Assembly: GCA_040222855.1 (NCBI GenBank)
Contig: JAVKCD010000003.1
Coordinates: forward strand, 1 to 64,000
Direction of reading: 5' to 3'
DNA length: 64,000 nt
Source of the DNA: Phycisphaeraceae bacterium
GTDB lineage: Bacteria; Planctomycetota; Phycisphaerae; Phycisphaerales; Phycisphaeraceae
Positions 1 to 10,219 of this stretch are shown here, in pieces (position 1 is the stretch's first letter; every line of letters starts with the position of its first letter). The translations under genes and the position numbers were made by a program. A model generated the notes under the pieces. It had not been told where the DNA came from. It searched no databases and was given only the letters and a program-made list of their open reading frames with translations.

Positions 1-2350
1 CCGCACGGCGCCTGACCTGACCGAAAGGTTCCAACGCACGAGGAATATCATCAGGGGCGATGCCAATGCCGGTATCGACCACCTGGATCGCGATCCCGCC
101 CTCCGCGTCGATCGCCGTTACGATGCCAACATCGCCGTCATCGTGCGTGAACTTGATGGCGTTGGTCAGCAGATTGACCAGAACCTGGCGGACCAGCCGA
201 TTGTCAGCCTTGAGCTTGGGGAACCCGTCGGGGATGTCGACTGACGTCCATTTGCGTTTATCCTGCGTGCGGGTATAGGCCAGACGCAACGATGAGCGCA
301 CGATATCGGGAATATCTACGATGGACTCTTCAAGATCGACTTCTCCGGCTTCGATCTTCGAGATATCCAGAATGTCGGTGATGACTTCCAACAGATGCTG
401 ACCGGAAACATTGATGTCCGAGATGTATTCACGGTATTTGTCGCTGAGAGGGCCAAAAATACCTTCCAGCATGACTTCGGAAAGACCGATCACGGAATTC
501 AGTGGCGTGCGTAATTCATGGCTCATGTTCGCCAGAAACTCGCTCTTGGCCCGACTCGCCAGCTCCGCAGCATCCAGGGCCGCCGACAACTCATGCTCGT
601 AGGCAATCTGCGCATTGATGACCTCCGTCACCATCATGATCCCACCAATACTGCCGTCCGTCTCTCGCCACGGCTGAAGAACCCAACGAATCCAGACAGT
701 AGACCCATCATCCCTTTCAAAACAATCCCGATCACAATGCAACGTCTCCCCGACCAGACACCGGCGATGATCCTCGCGCCAGCGATCCGGAACATCAGGG
801 AATACCTCGTAATGTGATAGCCCCGAAACATCCTCCTGCTCAATGCCGTACTGCTGATACCAGCCCTCGCTCGCAACCAGATAACGCATCTCTCGGTCAA
901 ACATCGCCACCGCGGCGGGCGTGTTCTCCACAAAGCATCGCAACCGCTGCTCAATCGACTCGACCCGAGCCTGTGCTCGCTTCTGCTCGTCGATGTCAAT
1001 GTGCACACCCGTCATGCGCGCTGGATTGCCCTCGCTATCACGTTCCACCACCTCCCCGACATCAAGAATCCACCGCCAGGTCCCATCCTTCATCCGAACA
1101 CGCATCTCGCAACGATACTGATCACGCTCGCCACGTAGATGCTCATTCACACGCGCATACGCGCGTTCAAGATCGTCCGGATGTGTCAAGACCTCCCACG
1201 TGCTCAAGGTCATCGGCAACTCGCCGGGCTCGTACCCCAGCATCGTGTACCACGTATCACTGAAATACGTCGTGCCCGTCTGAATCTGCCAATCCCACAA
1301 TCCCTGTTTCGCCGCACTCAGAGCCAGATCGAGCCGTTGCTCACTCTCACGGATCCTCGTCATCGTCTCGTACTGCTCGGTGATGTCCTGAAACGAACCA
1401 AGAATATGCGTGCACACACCATTCTCAAACTGAGGAACACCCAGAGCGCGAACCCAGATCCGCCGACCGCGATATGTAACCAGCGGCAACTCGAGATCCC
1501 AACTCTCACCTGTCTTGATCGCCGCCCGGACAGCAGCTTCAATACGCGGGCGTCCTTCGGGAGCATAGAACTTGATTGCCGTCTCCAGGCTCGGAACATA
1601 GTCTTCCGGAGCCTCGTGAATATGACGCACCGCCTCCGACCAGATCGGCTCAGGCGGGTCCAGATTCAGCCGCCAACCGCCTATCCTGGCAACCCGCCCG
1701 ATCTGCTGAAAGATCAACCGATTCTGTTCCGATTCCTTCTCCGCAACACGACGCGCTGTCACGTCCCAGTTCACACCGGTGACCCGCACCACACGGCCGC
1801 TTAGACCCTTCTCAGGCGTCATCGTCCCATAGACCCACCGCGCCTCTCCGCTCGCGTCTGTCATCCGGTACTCAAGCGTCACCGTCACGCCTTCATCGAC
1901 ACAGCGCGTCAAGGCCTCACTCAACGCCTCTCGGTCCTGAGGCAACAGACAACCCAGCAAGTCGTCCCTGCAGTATTCCAGCCCCGAATGAATCCCCAGC
2001 AGTTCCGCACTCCCCGCATCAAACTCACACCGGTCTCGCTTCACGTCCCAGGTCCACAAACCCAGATGAGCCGCCTGAGCCGCATGCCCCAATCGCTCCG
2101 CCTGACGCCTGAGCCGCTGATCATGCACGAAGTTGTGATGCAGACGAGGTATGGCCAGAAACCCAATCACCACCAGAACCAGCACCAGTTCGATACCCGT
2201 GTGCACCCACTCCGGCATCACCGGATGTCCCCGAGCCAGCAGATAGCTGTCATCCAGCAGGATGACGATCAATGCCAGCAGCACAAAGGCAACGACCGCA
2301 CGGAGCATGCGTTCTGCATCGTCCTTCTGAGTACGTCGATCGAATCTCAC
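1..2350 (-). CDS. Multi-PAS hybrid-type sensor histidine kinase, C-terminus cut by window edge
   Basis: Membrane-bound sensor kinase read on the minus strand; its 3' end lies beyond base 1. The N-terminus has two hydrophobic segments (about residues 14-32 and 45-62), followed by about four PAS/PAC sensor modules. A HisKA box then reads [15 protein letters not shown] (near bases 490-545) with the phospho-accepting His. The ATPase domain shows the N box (NLLTNAIKF) and G1 box (DTGIGI) near bases 60-200. About 783 codons are visible. A GTG at 2350 is the outermost start before an in-frame stop; an ATG at 2308, just before the first membrane segment, is an alternative. A receiver domain could follow beyond the edge, but none is visible. 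The signal sensed is unknown. Confidence 0.9.
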   Translation of the reverse strand, partial: MRFDRRTQKDDAERMLRAVVAFVLLALIVILLDDSYLLARGHPVMPEWVHTGIELVLVLVVIGFLAIPRLHHNFVHDQRLRRQAERLGHAAQAAHLGLWTWDVKRDRCEFDAGSAELLGIHSGLEYCRDDLLGCLLPQDREALSEALTRCVDEGVTVTLEYRMTDASGEARWVYGTMTPEKGLSGRVVRVTGVNWDVTARRVAEKESEQNRLIFQQIGRVARIGGWRLNLDPPEPIWSEAVRHIHEAPEDYVPSLETAIKFYAPEGRPRIEAAVRAAIKTGESWDLELPLVTYRGRRIWVRALGVPQFENGVCTHILGSFQDITEQYETMTRIRESEQRLDLALSAAKQGLWDWQIQTGTTYFSDTWYTMLGYEPGELPMTLSTWEVLTHPDDLERAYARVNEHLRGERDQYRCEMRVRMKDGTWRWILDVGEVVERDSEGNPARMTGVHIDIDEQKRAQARVESIEQRLRCFVENTPAAVAMFDREMRYLVASEGWYQQYGIEQEDVSGLSHYEVFPDVPDRWREDHRRCLVGETLHCDRDCFERDDGSTVWIRWVLQPWRETDGSIGGIMMVTEVINAQIAYEHELSAALDAAELASRAKSEFLANMSHELRTPLNSVIGLSEVMLEGIFGPLSDKYREYISDINVSGQHLLEVITDILDISKIEAGEVDLEESIVDIPDIVRSSLRLAYTRTQDKRKWTSVDIPDGFPKLKADNRLVRQVLVNLLTNAIKFTHDDGDVGIVTAIDAEGGIAIQVVDTGIGIAPDDIPRALEPFGQVRRRA

Positions 2351-2526
2351 CCCAGAGGTAACGCTGGATTACCCGCAAGCAGGTTGCCCTGATCGATTCG
2401 ATAAAACAGGTAAGCCAGACACTCGGGGTTATTCGGACTCAAAACATCCTTCAGACCCCCGCTTGGCCAAATCCCGCCAGACCGCTAAACTCTCCCCGCC
2501 ACACCACCCCCACAGGGGGTCTGGCT
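2351..2526. promoter_or_regulatory. Divergent intergenic region between sensor kinase and tRNA-Glu
   Basis: This 176-base gap must hold the kinase promoter (minus strand) and the tRNA promoter (plus strand). I see no convincing -35/-10 pair and no coding potential. Confidence 0.3.
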
Positions 2527-2600
2527 GGCCCCTTCGTCTAGTTGGCCTAGGACACCAGGTTTTCATCCTGGCGACACGGGTTCGAATCCCGTAGGGGTCA
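2527..2600 (+). tRNA. tRNA-Glu (anticodon UUC)
   Basis: A complete cloverleaf is readable. The acceptor strands GGCCCCT and AGGGGTC pair with one G-U. The anticodon stem CCAGG/CCTGG encloses the loop TTTTCAT, giving anticodon TTC. The T arm is ACGGG-TTCGAAT-CCCGT, and the discriminator base is A. No CCA is encoded. Confidence 0.96.
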
Positions 2601-2674
2601 TTCTCTCTGGCAATCGCCCAGTCTGGGCCAGAATGCCTCTCATATCTCTATTTCACACCGAAATGAACATTAGC

Positions 2675-2708
2675 GATACCTCTTGGACCCCGTAGCCCAA
2701 GAGGTATC
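2675..2708. repeat. Perfect 12-bp inverted repeat, 10-nt loop
   Basis: GATACCTCTTGG and CCAAGAGGTATC are perfect reverse complements, separated by ten bases (2687-2696). The hairpin lies downstream of tRNA-Glu and about 85 bases before the start of the beta-helix protein. No T-run follows, so it is not a textbook terminator. It could process or end the tRNA transcript, or act in the leader of the next gene. Confidence 0.6.
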
Positions 2709-2791
2709 CTTACACGAGAAGGTCACGATCCGGATCTCAGATCGTGCTCGCCCACACGGTATCCCGATCAGCCCCGAGAGGATCGTGCTTC

Positions 2792-5209
2792 ATGCAGTTC
2801 CGTGCCCAACGATCCATGATCCTCCTCGCCGCCGCCCTGCTATGCCCCGCTGGCATAACCCAAGCCGCCGAGAGCCAGTGGGCCTACCCGGGACCCGATG
2901 GCCGCCTGCTCTACCACACCCAGCCCAACGGCGACCGCCTCCCCGACCACTCCGCCGTCGGCTATCTCTCCAATCGCGAGCCTCTGCCCAGCATCCCCAC
3001 CTCCGTCACGGTCCAACCCGGCGCCGGCGACGACACCGCCCGCATCCAGGCCGCCATCGATCAGGTCGCCGCCCTGCCCATCGGACCCGATGGCTATCGA
3101 GGAGCCGTTCAACTCGGCCCCGGCGAGTTCCAGATCAACAACTCCGTCTGGATTACAGACTCCGGAATCGTCCTCCGAGGGTCCGGCCAGCAAACCACAG
3201 GCGGAACCATCCTCCGGGCTACCGGCACCACCCAACGCGACGTCATCATGGTCCAGGGGTCGGGCTCATGGTCCAGAATCGCGTCATCCGAAAAACCAGT
3301 CATCGATAAATACGTCCCCGTCGGCGCAACCAGCTTTCGAGTCGCCGACGCCAGCACCTTCGCCGTAGGTGACCGAGTCATCGTCCACCGCCCCAGCACT
3401 CAGAACTGGATCGAAGAACTCGGCATGGACCAGATCCCGCCACGCAGCGATGGCGGAACCGTCGTTCAGTGGACCGCCGGTGCTTACGACCGCAACCACG
3501 ACCGCGTGGTCACCCGTGTCGAAGGCGACCGTATCTTTTTTGACGCACCTCTCACCCAATCCCTCGACGCCGAGTACGGCGGCGGAACCGTCTACAAATA
3601 CAACTGGTCCGGCCGAATCAGCCATGTCGGCGTCGAGAACCTCCGGGGTGTCTCCGACTACGACACCAACAACAATCAGGACGAAGCCCACGCCCGCAGT
3701 CTGATCTTTATGGACCGCATCGAACACGCTTTTGTCCAGAGCGTGACCGCAGAACACTTCTGGTACTCCCTCATCGAAGCCGATCGCTTCTCCAAAAATA
3801 TCACCGTCAAAGACGCCACCAACCTCGATCCCATCTCCATCGTCACCGGCGGACGACGCTACGCCTTCCAGAACAACAGCCAGCTCTCGCTCTTCCGCGA
3901 CCTGCTCTCTGACAAGGGCCGGCACGACTTCATCCAGAACTCACCCAACACCGGACCCAACGTCTTCCTCGATGGCGTCGCCACCAACGCACTCGACGAA
4001 ACCGGACCCCACCAACGCTGGTCCACCGGCGGGCTCTACGACAACATCACCGTCGAGGGCGACGAGATCAACTTCCGCAACCGCGGGAACTTCGGCACCG
4101 GCCACGGCTGGGCCGGGGGCAACATGATCGCCTGGAACAGCACCGCCGAAGGCTTCATCATCCAGAACCCACCCACCGCACAGAACTGGCTGATCGGCGG
4201 AACCGGACAGCTCAGGACCCACACCGCCTTCGGCGTTCAGGAGCCCGGCATCATCGACCACCACGGCAGCCCGGTCGATACCCGCAGCCTCTATGAAGCC
4301 CAACTCGCCGACCGCGACCGGTTCCCCGATTCCTCCTTCCGCGAATATCACCTCGGCGACTACGACACCTTCTACGTCGATGGCCTCGGCTCCCGTGATG
4401 CGGCCCCCGTCGATCCCAACTGGGCCTCCGAGGTCACCAACCTCGCCAACCTCTCCGGTCAAACCGTCGGCGACTTCGACAACACCACCCTCCCCGGCCT
4501 GGTCCCCTTCACCTTCGATTTTCTCATCGAACCAGGAGAACGTGTCGTCGGTGCCACCCTCACCCTCGCCCTACGCTCGATCACCACAGGACCCAACCAG
4601 GACTTCCTCGCCCTCGAGCGCACCGACAACGCCATGTCGCTCGCCTCCCTCGGCCTCACAACCATCACCACCACCGGCTCCGACATCCTCGTCGTACCCT
4701 TGACTGGTGCCATGCTCTCCGAACTACAGGACGGACAACTCAATGGTGTCGTAGGCGATGGACTCGCCATCGACTGGTCACGCCTCGACCTCGTCGTCGT
4801 CGATGCACTCTTCGGCGACCTCAACCTCGACTCAGTCGTCAACGAAACCGACATCGACCTACTCGGCTTCGCCATCCGCGCCGGTTCCACCGACAAACTC
4901 TACGAACTCGACGGCGTCCCCGGCATCGACCAAGGCGACATCACCGCCCTACTCGACATCATCGGCACCGCCCCAGGCGACGCCAACCTCGACCTCAAAG
5001 TCGATCTCATCGACCTCTCCATCCTCGCCTCAAACTTCCAGTCCCTAGGCGGATGGGCAAAAGGCGACGCCAATGTCGACGGTACCGTCAACCTCGTCGA
5101 TCTCTCCTTCCTCGCCAGCAACTTCGGCTTCGACGCTACGGCGATACCCGAACCTTATGCCATCGCGTTGATCGCACTCGGACTGACCCGCTTTAGCCTT
5201 CGTCGATAA
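2792..5209 (+). CDS. Exported beta-helix (pectate-lyase-like) protein with dockerin repeats and PEP-CTERM anchor
   Basis: An 805-residue exported protein. The ATG at 2792 follows GAGAGG by about 9 bases and opens directly into a signal peptide ending near TQAAES; a longer upstream reading lacks these signs. The N-terminal half has the look of a pectate-lyase-superfamily right-handed beta-helix: an opening segment with DDTARIQAAIDQ, then FQINNSVWI and GIVLRGSG. Near the C-terminus are dockerin-type calcium loops (GDLNLDSVVNETDIDLL, GDANLDLKVDLIDLSILAS, GDANVDGTVNLVDLSFLAS). These are followed by IPEP, a hydrophobic helix and a basic tail (RFSLRR), the PEP-CTERM sorting signal. A role in binding or cleaving polysaccharide is inferred; no catalytic residues were identified. 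Confidence 0.85.
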   Translation: MQFRAQRSMILLAAALLCPAGITQAAESQWAYPGPDGRLLYHTQPNGDRLPDHSAVGYLSNREPLPSIPTSVTVQPGAGDDTARIQAAIDQVAALPIGPDGYRGAVQLGPGEFQINNSVWITDSGIVLRGSGQQTTGGTILRATGTTQRDVIMVQGSGSWSRIASSEKPVIDKYVPVGATSFRVADASTFAVGDRVIVHRPSTQNWIEELGMDQIPPRSDGGTVVQWTAGAYDRNHDRVVTRVEGDRIFFDAPLTQSLDAEYGGGTVYKYNWSGRISHVGVENLRGVSDYDTNNNQDEAHARSLIFMDRIEHAFVQSVTAEHFWYSLIEADRFSKNITVKDATNLDPISIVTGGRRYAFQNNSQLSLFRDLLSDKGRHDFIQNSPNTGPNVFLDGVATNALDETGPHQRWSTGGLYDNITVEGDEINFRNRGNFGTGHGWAGGNMIAWNSTAEGFIIQNPPTAQNWLIGGTGQLRTHTAFGVQEPGIIDHHGSPVDTRSLYEAQLADRDRFPDSSFREYHLGDYDTFYVDGLGSRDAAPVDPNWASEVTNLANLSGQTVGDFDNTTLPGLVPFTFDFLIEPGERVVGATLTLALRSITTGPNQDFLALERTDNAMSLASLGLTTITTTGSDILVVPLTGAMLSELQDGQLNGVVGDGLAIDWSRLDLVVVDALFGDLNLDSVVNETDIDLLGFAIRAGSTDKLYELDGVPGIDQGDITALLDIIGTAPGDANLDLKVDLIDLSILASNFQSLGGWAKGDANVDGTVNLVDLSFLASNFGFDATAIPEPYAIALIALGLTRFSLRR

Positions 5210-5232
5210 CCAGCACCTGTAGCCCAAAGAAG

Positions 5233-5262
5233 CACGCCCAGCCCCTTTCAGGACTGGGCGTG
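5233..5262. terminator. Hairpin between convergent genes
   Basis: CACGCCCAG and CTGGGCGTG form a 9-bp GC-rich stem around a 12-base loop, between two genes that converge here. It lacks a strong T-run on either side, so it is a probable bidirectional terminator rather than a certain one. Confidence 0.5.
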
Positions 5263-5281
5263 GAATCCCACACAGTAAGCG

Positions 5282-6028
5282 TTACGCTCGACGACGAAGC
5301 GTCGCCACCCCAATCAACCCGAGCAGACCAGCTGGAGCCGCCGCCGGGCTCGGAATCACCGTGCCGTCATCAGCCTCGTTGATCTGCACCCGCCAGTTGT
5401 CAATCCCTGTGCGCCGAGTCTCCTGACCCGTGAAGTTACCACTCGACACACCTCGATAGAAGCCGAACTGCATCACGCCACCAGCCGTCGAAAAGTCAGG
5501 GTTCGAGGTGGAGTTCAGGATCCCCGCGTTATCGATTTCCCAGAGATCACCGGCGACCAACCCGGGGGCTGCATTAGCCGACCACGTATTGAACGTCGGC
5601 TGCGCCATCGCCAGAATCGGATTACGCAAAACGAATGTCAGGCCACCCTGCTGAATCAGCAAACCCGTGGCATGACCATTACCGAGCTGCGAGATGTTCA
5701 GCGAGTCCTCGCTGTAATCAATGGTGCTGATCGCACCCTGAGTGTTCGGGTTATACGTCGCTGCATTCCTCAGGTTCAGACTCCACACCGCCCCACCAGC
5801 AACACTGGCGTTGAGGTTCGTATGAATCTCTCGATACTCATTCGGATTTCCACCGGTCAGCATCTGAAACTCACTCGTTGTGCTTCCTGCACCTCCGGCG
5901 TTCGTTACCGTCGAAGCCGTCCAGTCTCCGTTGTTAAAAACACCATCAGAAAAGATCGTCGCCGCCTGACTCGGTAACGCCAGAACACTCAAGGCAAGCG
6001 CAGCAACAGCAAAGGTCGAACGCGACAT
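5282..6028 (-). CDS. Exported PEP-CTERM-type anchored protein, unknown function
   Basis: A 248-residue protein. The ATG at 6028 follows GCAGGAG by six bases and begins a signal peptide (FAVAALALSVLALPSQA). The mature part is rich in Asn, Thr and Gly and resembles the beta-sandwich anchored proteins common in planctomycetes, but I recognise no catalytic domain. The C-terminus has a sorting-signal pattern: IPSPAAAPAGL, hydrophobic stretch, then RRRA. The proline motif is a variant of the usual PEP form. An upstream in-frame ATG (6064) lacks a ribosome binding site and would disrupt the signal peptide. Confidence 0.8.
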   Translation of the reverse strand: MSRSTFAVAALALSVLALPSQAATIFSDGVFNNGDWTASTVTNAGGAGSTTSEFQMLTGGNPNEYREIHTNLNASVAGGAVWSLNLRNAATYNPNTQGAISTIDYSEDSLNISQLGNGHATGLLIQQGGLTFVLRNPILAMAQPTFNTWSANAAPGLVAGDLWEIDNAGILNSTSNPDFSTAGGVMQFGFYRGVSSGNFTGQETRRTGIDNWRVQINEADDGTVIPSPAAAPAGLLGLIGVATLRRRA

Positions 6029-6370
6029 GGCAAACTCCTGCTTCGAGAGCCTCTTCCGACACACGACAGGTGCCAGCGAGCCTTCTCATGGGTTGTGGTC
6101 GAAACTGTTCTGTCTATCGAAACGCAACAGAACCCGGAGAAATGCACTAACCATCAATAACAATATCTCAGCCCAGACCGAATGCAAGAGCCACCCCACG
6201 ACTAAGGGTTTCTCCTACTGCCTGTCGCCCCAGTTTGCCTAGCCCATACCCATACCTAAAGTAAACTCTAACGAAGAGTCGCCCCGTTTCACATGCCTCA
6301 TCTTATCGCTCAGGGTTCTCCACCGAACCCCGATCAACTTGCTTCTCAAGATCTCGTTAGGAGAGGATCT
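6029..6370. other. Divergent intergenic region, 342 bases
   Basis: This stretch separates two divergently transcribed genes for anchored exported proteins and should contain both promoters. It is more AT-rich than the flanking genes. I see no clear promoter pair, no RNA gene and no credible open reading frame. Confidence 0.4.
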
Positions 6371-7237
6371 ATGCCCAAGACATCGTATAACTCGATCACT
6401 CTGCCCTCATCACCAAACCCCACCTTAATCTCCCTGATCCTTTCCGCCTTGTGCCTCCTGCTCGCCCCAACCCCAACCCCAGCCCAAACCCTGGTCAGCA
6501 ACAACTCGACCTTCACCGTCGATCCCACCCGCCAGGACATGGCCTACTCCTGGATCGTCGATGGCCGTGAGCAGCTCCGCGAACTCTCCAACTGGTATCG
6601 CGTCAGCGGTCAGACCAGCGAAACCTCCATCCACACCATGCTCTTCGGCGGAGCAACCCAGTCCAGCCCGGACTCCGTTTCCTACGTCTTCACCGATACC
6701 CAGTTCAACTTCGACATCGATATCACCTTCACCCTCATCGGCGGACCAATCCTCAGCCGCTACAGCCAGATGGGCGAAGAAATCCTCATCACTAACAACG
6801 GCAGTACCCCTCTCAATATTCACTTCTTCGAGTACCTCGATCTCGACCTCGACGAGTCGCCTACCAACGACATCATCGATGCACCCGTCCTCGGCGTGAT
6901 CCATCAAGATGACTCGGTAGCCACCTACACAGGAGGCTACAACGCCGATCGCATCGAGTTCGCAACCTACCCCTTCAGCCTCAACCATCTCACCGACTTC
7001 GCACCCTCCACCCTAAACACCAACCTGCCCACCCTGCCAGCCTCACTCGGACCGGACAACGTGACCTTCACCCTTCAGTGGGACTTCATCGGAGTGGGCG
7101 GAATCCGGCCCGCCATACTCCCCGGCGAGAGCGCCCGGATCACCAAGACCAGTGAACTCCAATGGATTATCCCCGAGCCCGCCTCAGTGCTCCTCACACC
7201 CCTCGCCCTCTTCGCCCTCACTCATAGAAAACGCTGA
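6371..7237 (+). CDS. Exported PEP-CTERM protein, unknown function
   Basis: A 288-residue protein. The ATG at 6371 is preceded by AGGAGAGG at good spacing, which rejects an upstream in-frame ATG at 6293. A long signal peptide (about residues 14-40) ends near TPAQT. The mature domain is a single acidic, aromatic-rich beta-type domain without recognisable catalytic motifs; its phrases TFTLIGGP and FEYLDLDLD suggest a beta-sandwich. It ends with IIPEPASV, a hydrophobic helix and THRKR, the PEP-CTERM signal. The next gene, also anchored, starts 46 bases downstream, so the two are probably co-transcribed. Confidence 0.8.
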   Translation: MPKTSYNSITLPSSPNPTLISLILSALCLLLAPTPTPAQTLVSNNSTFTVDPTRQDMAYSWIVDGREQLRELSNWYRVSGQTSETSIHTMLFGGATQSSPDSVSYVFTDTQFNFDIDITFTLIGGPILSRYSQMGEEILITNNGSTPLNIHFFEYLDLDLDESPTNDIIDAPVLGVIHQDDSVATYTGGYNADRIEFATYPFSLNHLTDFAPSTLNTNLPTLPASLGPDNVTFTLQWDFIGVGGIRPAILPGESARITKTSELQWIIPEPASVLLTPLALFALTHRKR

Positions 7238-7283
7238 AGCCCCGACCTCATCAAACATCATTAGCTCAGACTCGGAGACACTC

Positions 7284-8198
7284 ATGAGCAACACAAGCCC
7301 ATCACGATATGCCCTTGTTCTGGCGACAGCATCCCTGGCATCCATACTGATGCCCGCCACCACCCGCGCTGTCCAGGTCAGCGCCTCCTACCCGCAAGCT
7401 CCCCCCCTCCCCGGTGCAACAACACTCCTGACCCCTGACGTCCCGACACGAACAACCAATATCTTCGATCCCGGGATCGCTCAGTTCACAGGAGCCGCAT
7501 CACTCGCAGCCCCGGCAACCCCGGCGTCGGCCTCCGACACCACCAACTTCGCCTACCCACTCGCGGCGCCAGGATCCGGCAACCCGGTCGAGCTCTATGG
7601 CGACGCGATTTCGAAAGTAACAACCCTGCCCTCCGGCAGCTATAACATCGAACTCACCGTCACCAACATGTGGTTCCAGAGTACGCCCACCGCCGCCGCG
7701 AGTGAATACATCTACCTCAACATCTGGGAAACCTTCACGGGCATCACACTCGCGCCCTCAGTCACCTGGACAACCACTGGCAACGCCACCGCCACGGGGA
7801 TGATGACCGCTGGCTCAGCTACCTCGCCCGGCCTCGGCGACTTCGTCGCCATCGAACCCATCGTCAACGTCTACGATCCAAACCTCGCCACCTGGACCAA
7901 CGGCTCATTCTTCTTCGGCGGGTCTGCAGGCGTAACACCCGGCACCACCGTCCCCTTCGCTTACGCCCAACCAACCCTCCCGCTCCTGCCCTTCGTCTCC
8001 ACCTCCGGCGATCTCACCATTGGTATCGAATCCATCCTGATCCTCAACGATGTGTCCAGCTCAGGGGCAATCATCCACCTTCCCAGCAGCCTCCACCTCA
8101 ACGTCCAGATCGCACCGATCCCCGAACCCGCCACCGCAACAATCCTCTTCGCAACACTCCTCACCATCACAAGACGACGCAAAGACTACACAACCTGA
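7284..8198 (+). CDS. Exported PEP-CTERM protein, unknown function
   Basis: A 304-residue protein. The ATG at 7284 follows GGAG with suitable spacing and opens a signal peptide (YALVLATASLASILMPATTRA). The mature part is rich in Thr, Ala and Pro, with no recognised enzymatic motif; the stretch around SYNIELTVTNMWF looks like beta-sandwich sequence. It ends IPEPATATILFAT, then basic RRRKDY. A proposed longer frame from 7152 overlaps the preceding gene and has no signal peptide, so it is not used. Confidence 0.8.
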   Translation: MSNTSPSRYALVLATASLASILMPATTRAVQVSASYPQAPPLPGATTLLTPDVPTRTTNIFDPGIAQFTGAASLAAPATPASASDTTNFAYPLAAPGSGNPVELYGDAISKVTTLPSGSYNIELTVTNMWFQSTPTAAASEYIYLNIWETFTGITLAPSVTWTTTGNATATGMMTAGSATSPGLGDFVAIEPIVNVYDPNLATWTNGSFFFGGSAGVTPGTTVPFAYAQPTLPLLPFVSTSGDLTIGIESILILNDVSSSGAIIHLPSSLHLNVQIAPIPEPATATILFATLLTITRRRKDYTT

Positions 8199-8290
8199 CG
8201 AGCATGCCCTCAACGAGGCCTGAAGCTCTGCCGGTAAGATGCTGATGATGACCCAACCACAGGGTCAACATCCATCACCGGAGCCTGCTC

Positions 8291-10138
8291 TTGCCAACCC
8301 TCTTTCTCATCGACACCGAAGACGGCGTCACGTCACTACCTCACGCCGTCTCCATCGCCAAAGCCTATGGCGACAGCCTCACCGTCCTCTGCATCGCCAA
8401 AGCCACCTCCCGAAAACTCACCGAAGTCCAGAGAGAAGACCCCGACTGTCAACCACTCCCGGCCAGAATCCTCGCCAGCCTCTTGAGCCATAGCATCACA
8501 GCAACGCCTGTCTACGACTGCCAGGGACCCGATACGCGCCGTGCCGTCCTCGACGCAGCCCATGAACTCGATGCGACACGCCTTGTCATCCACGCATCAA
8601 GCCTCGATCGCTACACGAGTCGAGGAACCTTCGTCCGAAGACTAGCCCGCAGCGCACCCTACGACGTCATCGTCCTCGACTCTGGCGGGATGACACGAAA
8701 ACCCAAACGTGTCGTCGTCCCTCAGCTCAAGGGCGGGGCAACCTTCGCCCTCCGTCTTGCCGCCAGAGTCTGGGGCGACAACCCCGACAGCGTCGTCGCT
8801 CTGGCCGACCCCAAAGCCTTGCCCCGATCAAAACGCACCTTCAAAAAAGTCACCGACAAAGCCACCGACAAGGTTCGCGCCGCCCTCTCTCAAGCAGAAG
8901 ACCCCCACCCACTCCTCGAAACCCTTGAGCACGGGATCGATGGCGACAACCTCGTCCTCATCGATGCCGAAGAGCACAAGCAAGTCCCCTCAGTCATCGC
9001 CATGCTCAAGAGCCTTCGAGAAAAACGACCCGATACCCTCTTCGCCGTCGCGCTGGTCCGGGCAAAGGACGCCGCAGGACCCGGTATCGTCGAACGCTGG
9101 ATCGAGAACGTCCGACACCACGCTCCCGCACTCAACCGCGACGAACGAAAAAGCCTCCACGAACGCATGATCGCCGGTGGACGACTCTCCACCGACTTCG
9201 GCGTCATGCTCACCCTCTCCACAGCCATCGCTGCACTCGGACTCATCCAGAACTCCGCCGCCGTCGTCATCGGCGCCATGCTCGTCGCCCCGCTGATGAC
9301 ACCCCTTGTCGCTATCGGAATGGCCCTCGTCCAGCAGAACTTCGAGCTGTTCCGCGCTGCCGGGAAAGCCATGATCATCGGCACCGGGTGGAGCCTGATC
9401 GTCTCGATCATCATCGGCAGCCTCAGCCCCTGGGGCGACCTCTCAGCAGAAGTCGTCGCGCGAGGCGGGCCAAACCTCTTCGACCTCGGCATCGCCCTCC
9501 TCTCAGGCATCGCCGCCGCTTACGCACTAGCACGCCCAGGCGTCACAGGAACGCTCGTAGGCGTCGCCATCGCCGTCGCCCTCGTCCCACCACTCGCCGC
9601 CATCGGCATCGCCATCGCCAAGTGGGAACCCACCATCGCCATCGGTGCCGCCGTCCTCTTCACAACAAACCTCTTCGCCATCGTCCTTGGCGCCGCGATG
9701 ACCTTCCAGTTCTTCGGCCTCGGCATCTCGAGGAAAGCCGGCGACACCCTCCAATGGGTTCTCGTCACCGTCATCCTCATCTCCGTCGGCATGAGCTCGG
9801 TCGCAGGAAACCTCATCTATAACCTCAACCTCCAGATGCACGAAGGCGTTCAACGCGCCTACTCACGCCCCCTCCCCCCCGCTGTCCGGGAAGCCCTCTC
9901 CACCCGCGTCGCCGCAGAGCCCAACGCCGAAATCCTCAGCATGAGTCAGTCCAACATCGAACACGGCTTCGGCGTCCAGGTCGTCGTCGTCACCTATCAG
10001 GACACCTCCCCAACCCTCGCCGACGACCTTGAGCGGATCCTCACCACCCAAATGGGCGGATACCACAAAGCCCGAGCCATCATCCTCAGAACCGACCCCA
10101 CCCCAAAGCTTCAGCCCCCGCCTCAGCCATCGGAGTAA
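8291..10138 (+). CDS. DUF389 (TIGR00341-type) membrane protein with N-terminal UspA-like domain
   Basis: A 615-residue inner-membrane protein of unknown function. Residues 1 to about 120 resemble a universal-stress-protein alpha/beta fold (LFLIDTEDGVTS ... LTVLCIA), and a second such domain may follow to about residue 260. The C-terminal half is a DUF389 domain with about six to seven membrane segments, starting with the typical FGVMLTLSTAIAALGLI, then NSAAVVIGAMLVAPLMTP and glycine-rich helices. The last 100 residues form a soluble tail. Start is a TTG at 8291 preceded by GGAG. The family is known from many bacteria but has no assigned substrate. Confidence 0.85.
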   Translation: MPTLFLIDTEDGVTSLPHAVSIAKAYGDSLTVLCIAKATSRKLTEVQREDPDCQPLPARILASLLSHSITATPVYDCQGPDTRRAVLDAAHELDATRLVIHASSLDRYTSRGTFVRRLARSAPYDVIVLDSGGMTRKPKRVVVPQLKGGATFALRLAARVWGDNPDSVVALADPKALPRSKRTFKKVTDKATDKVRAALSQAEDPHPLLETLEHGIDGDNLVLIDAEEHKQVPSVIAMLKSLREKRPDTLFAVALVRAKDAAGPGIVERWIENVRHHAPALNRDERKSLHERMIAGGRLSTDFGVMLTLSTAIAALGLIQNSAAVVIGAMLVAPLMTPLVAIGMALVQQNFELFRAAGKAMIIGTGWSLIVSIIIGSLSPWGDLSAEVVARGGPNLFDLGIALLSGIAAAYALARPGVTGTLVGVAIAVALVPPLAAIGIAIAKWEPTIAIGAAVLFTTNLFAIVLGAAMTFQFFGLGISRKAGDTLQWVLVTVILISVGMSSVAGNLIYNLNLQMHEGVQRAYSRPLPPAVREALSTRVAAEPNAEILSMSQSNIEHGFGVQVVVVTYQDTSPTLADDLERILTTQMGGYHKARAIILRTDPTPKLQPPPQPSE

Positions 10139-10219
10139 CACCACACCCAAGTCAACAGGACCCTCTCGTCAGAACCCAAACGCCGACGTTATGGTAAATG
10201 CTCCTTCTAAGGTCACCCC

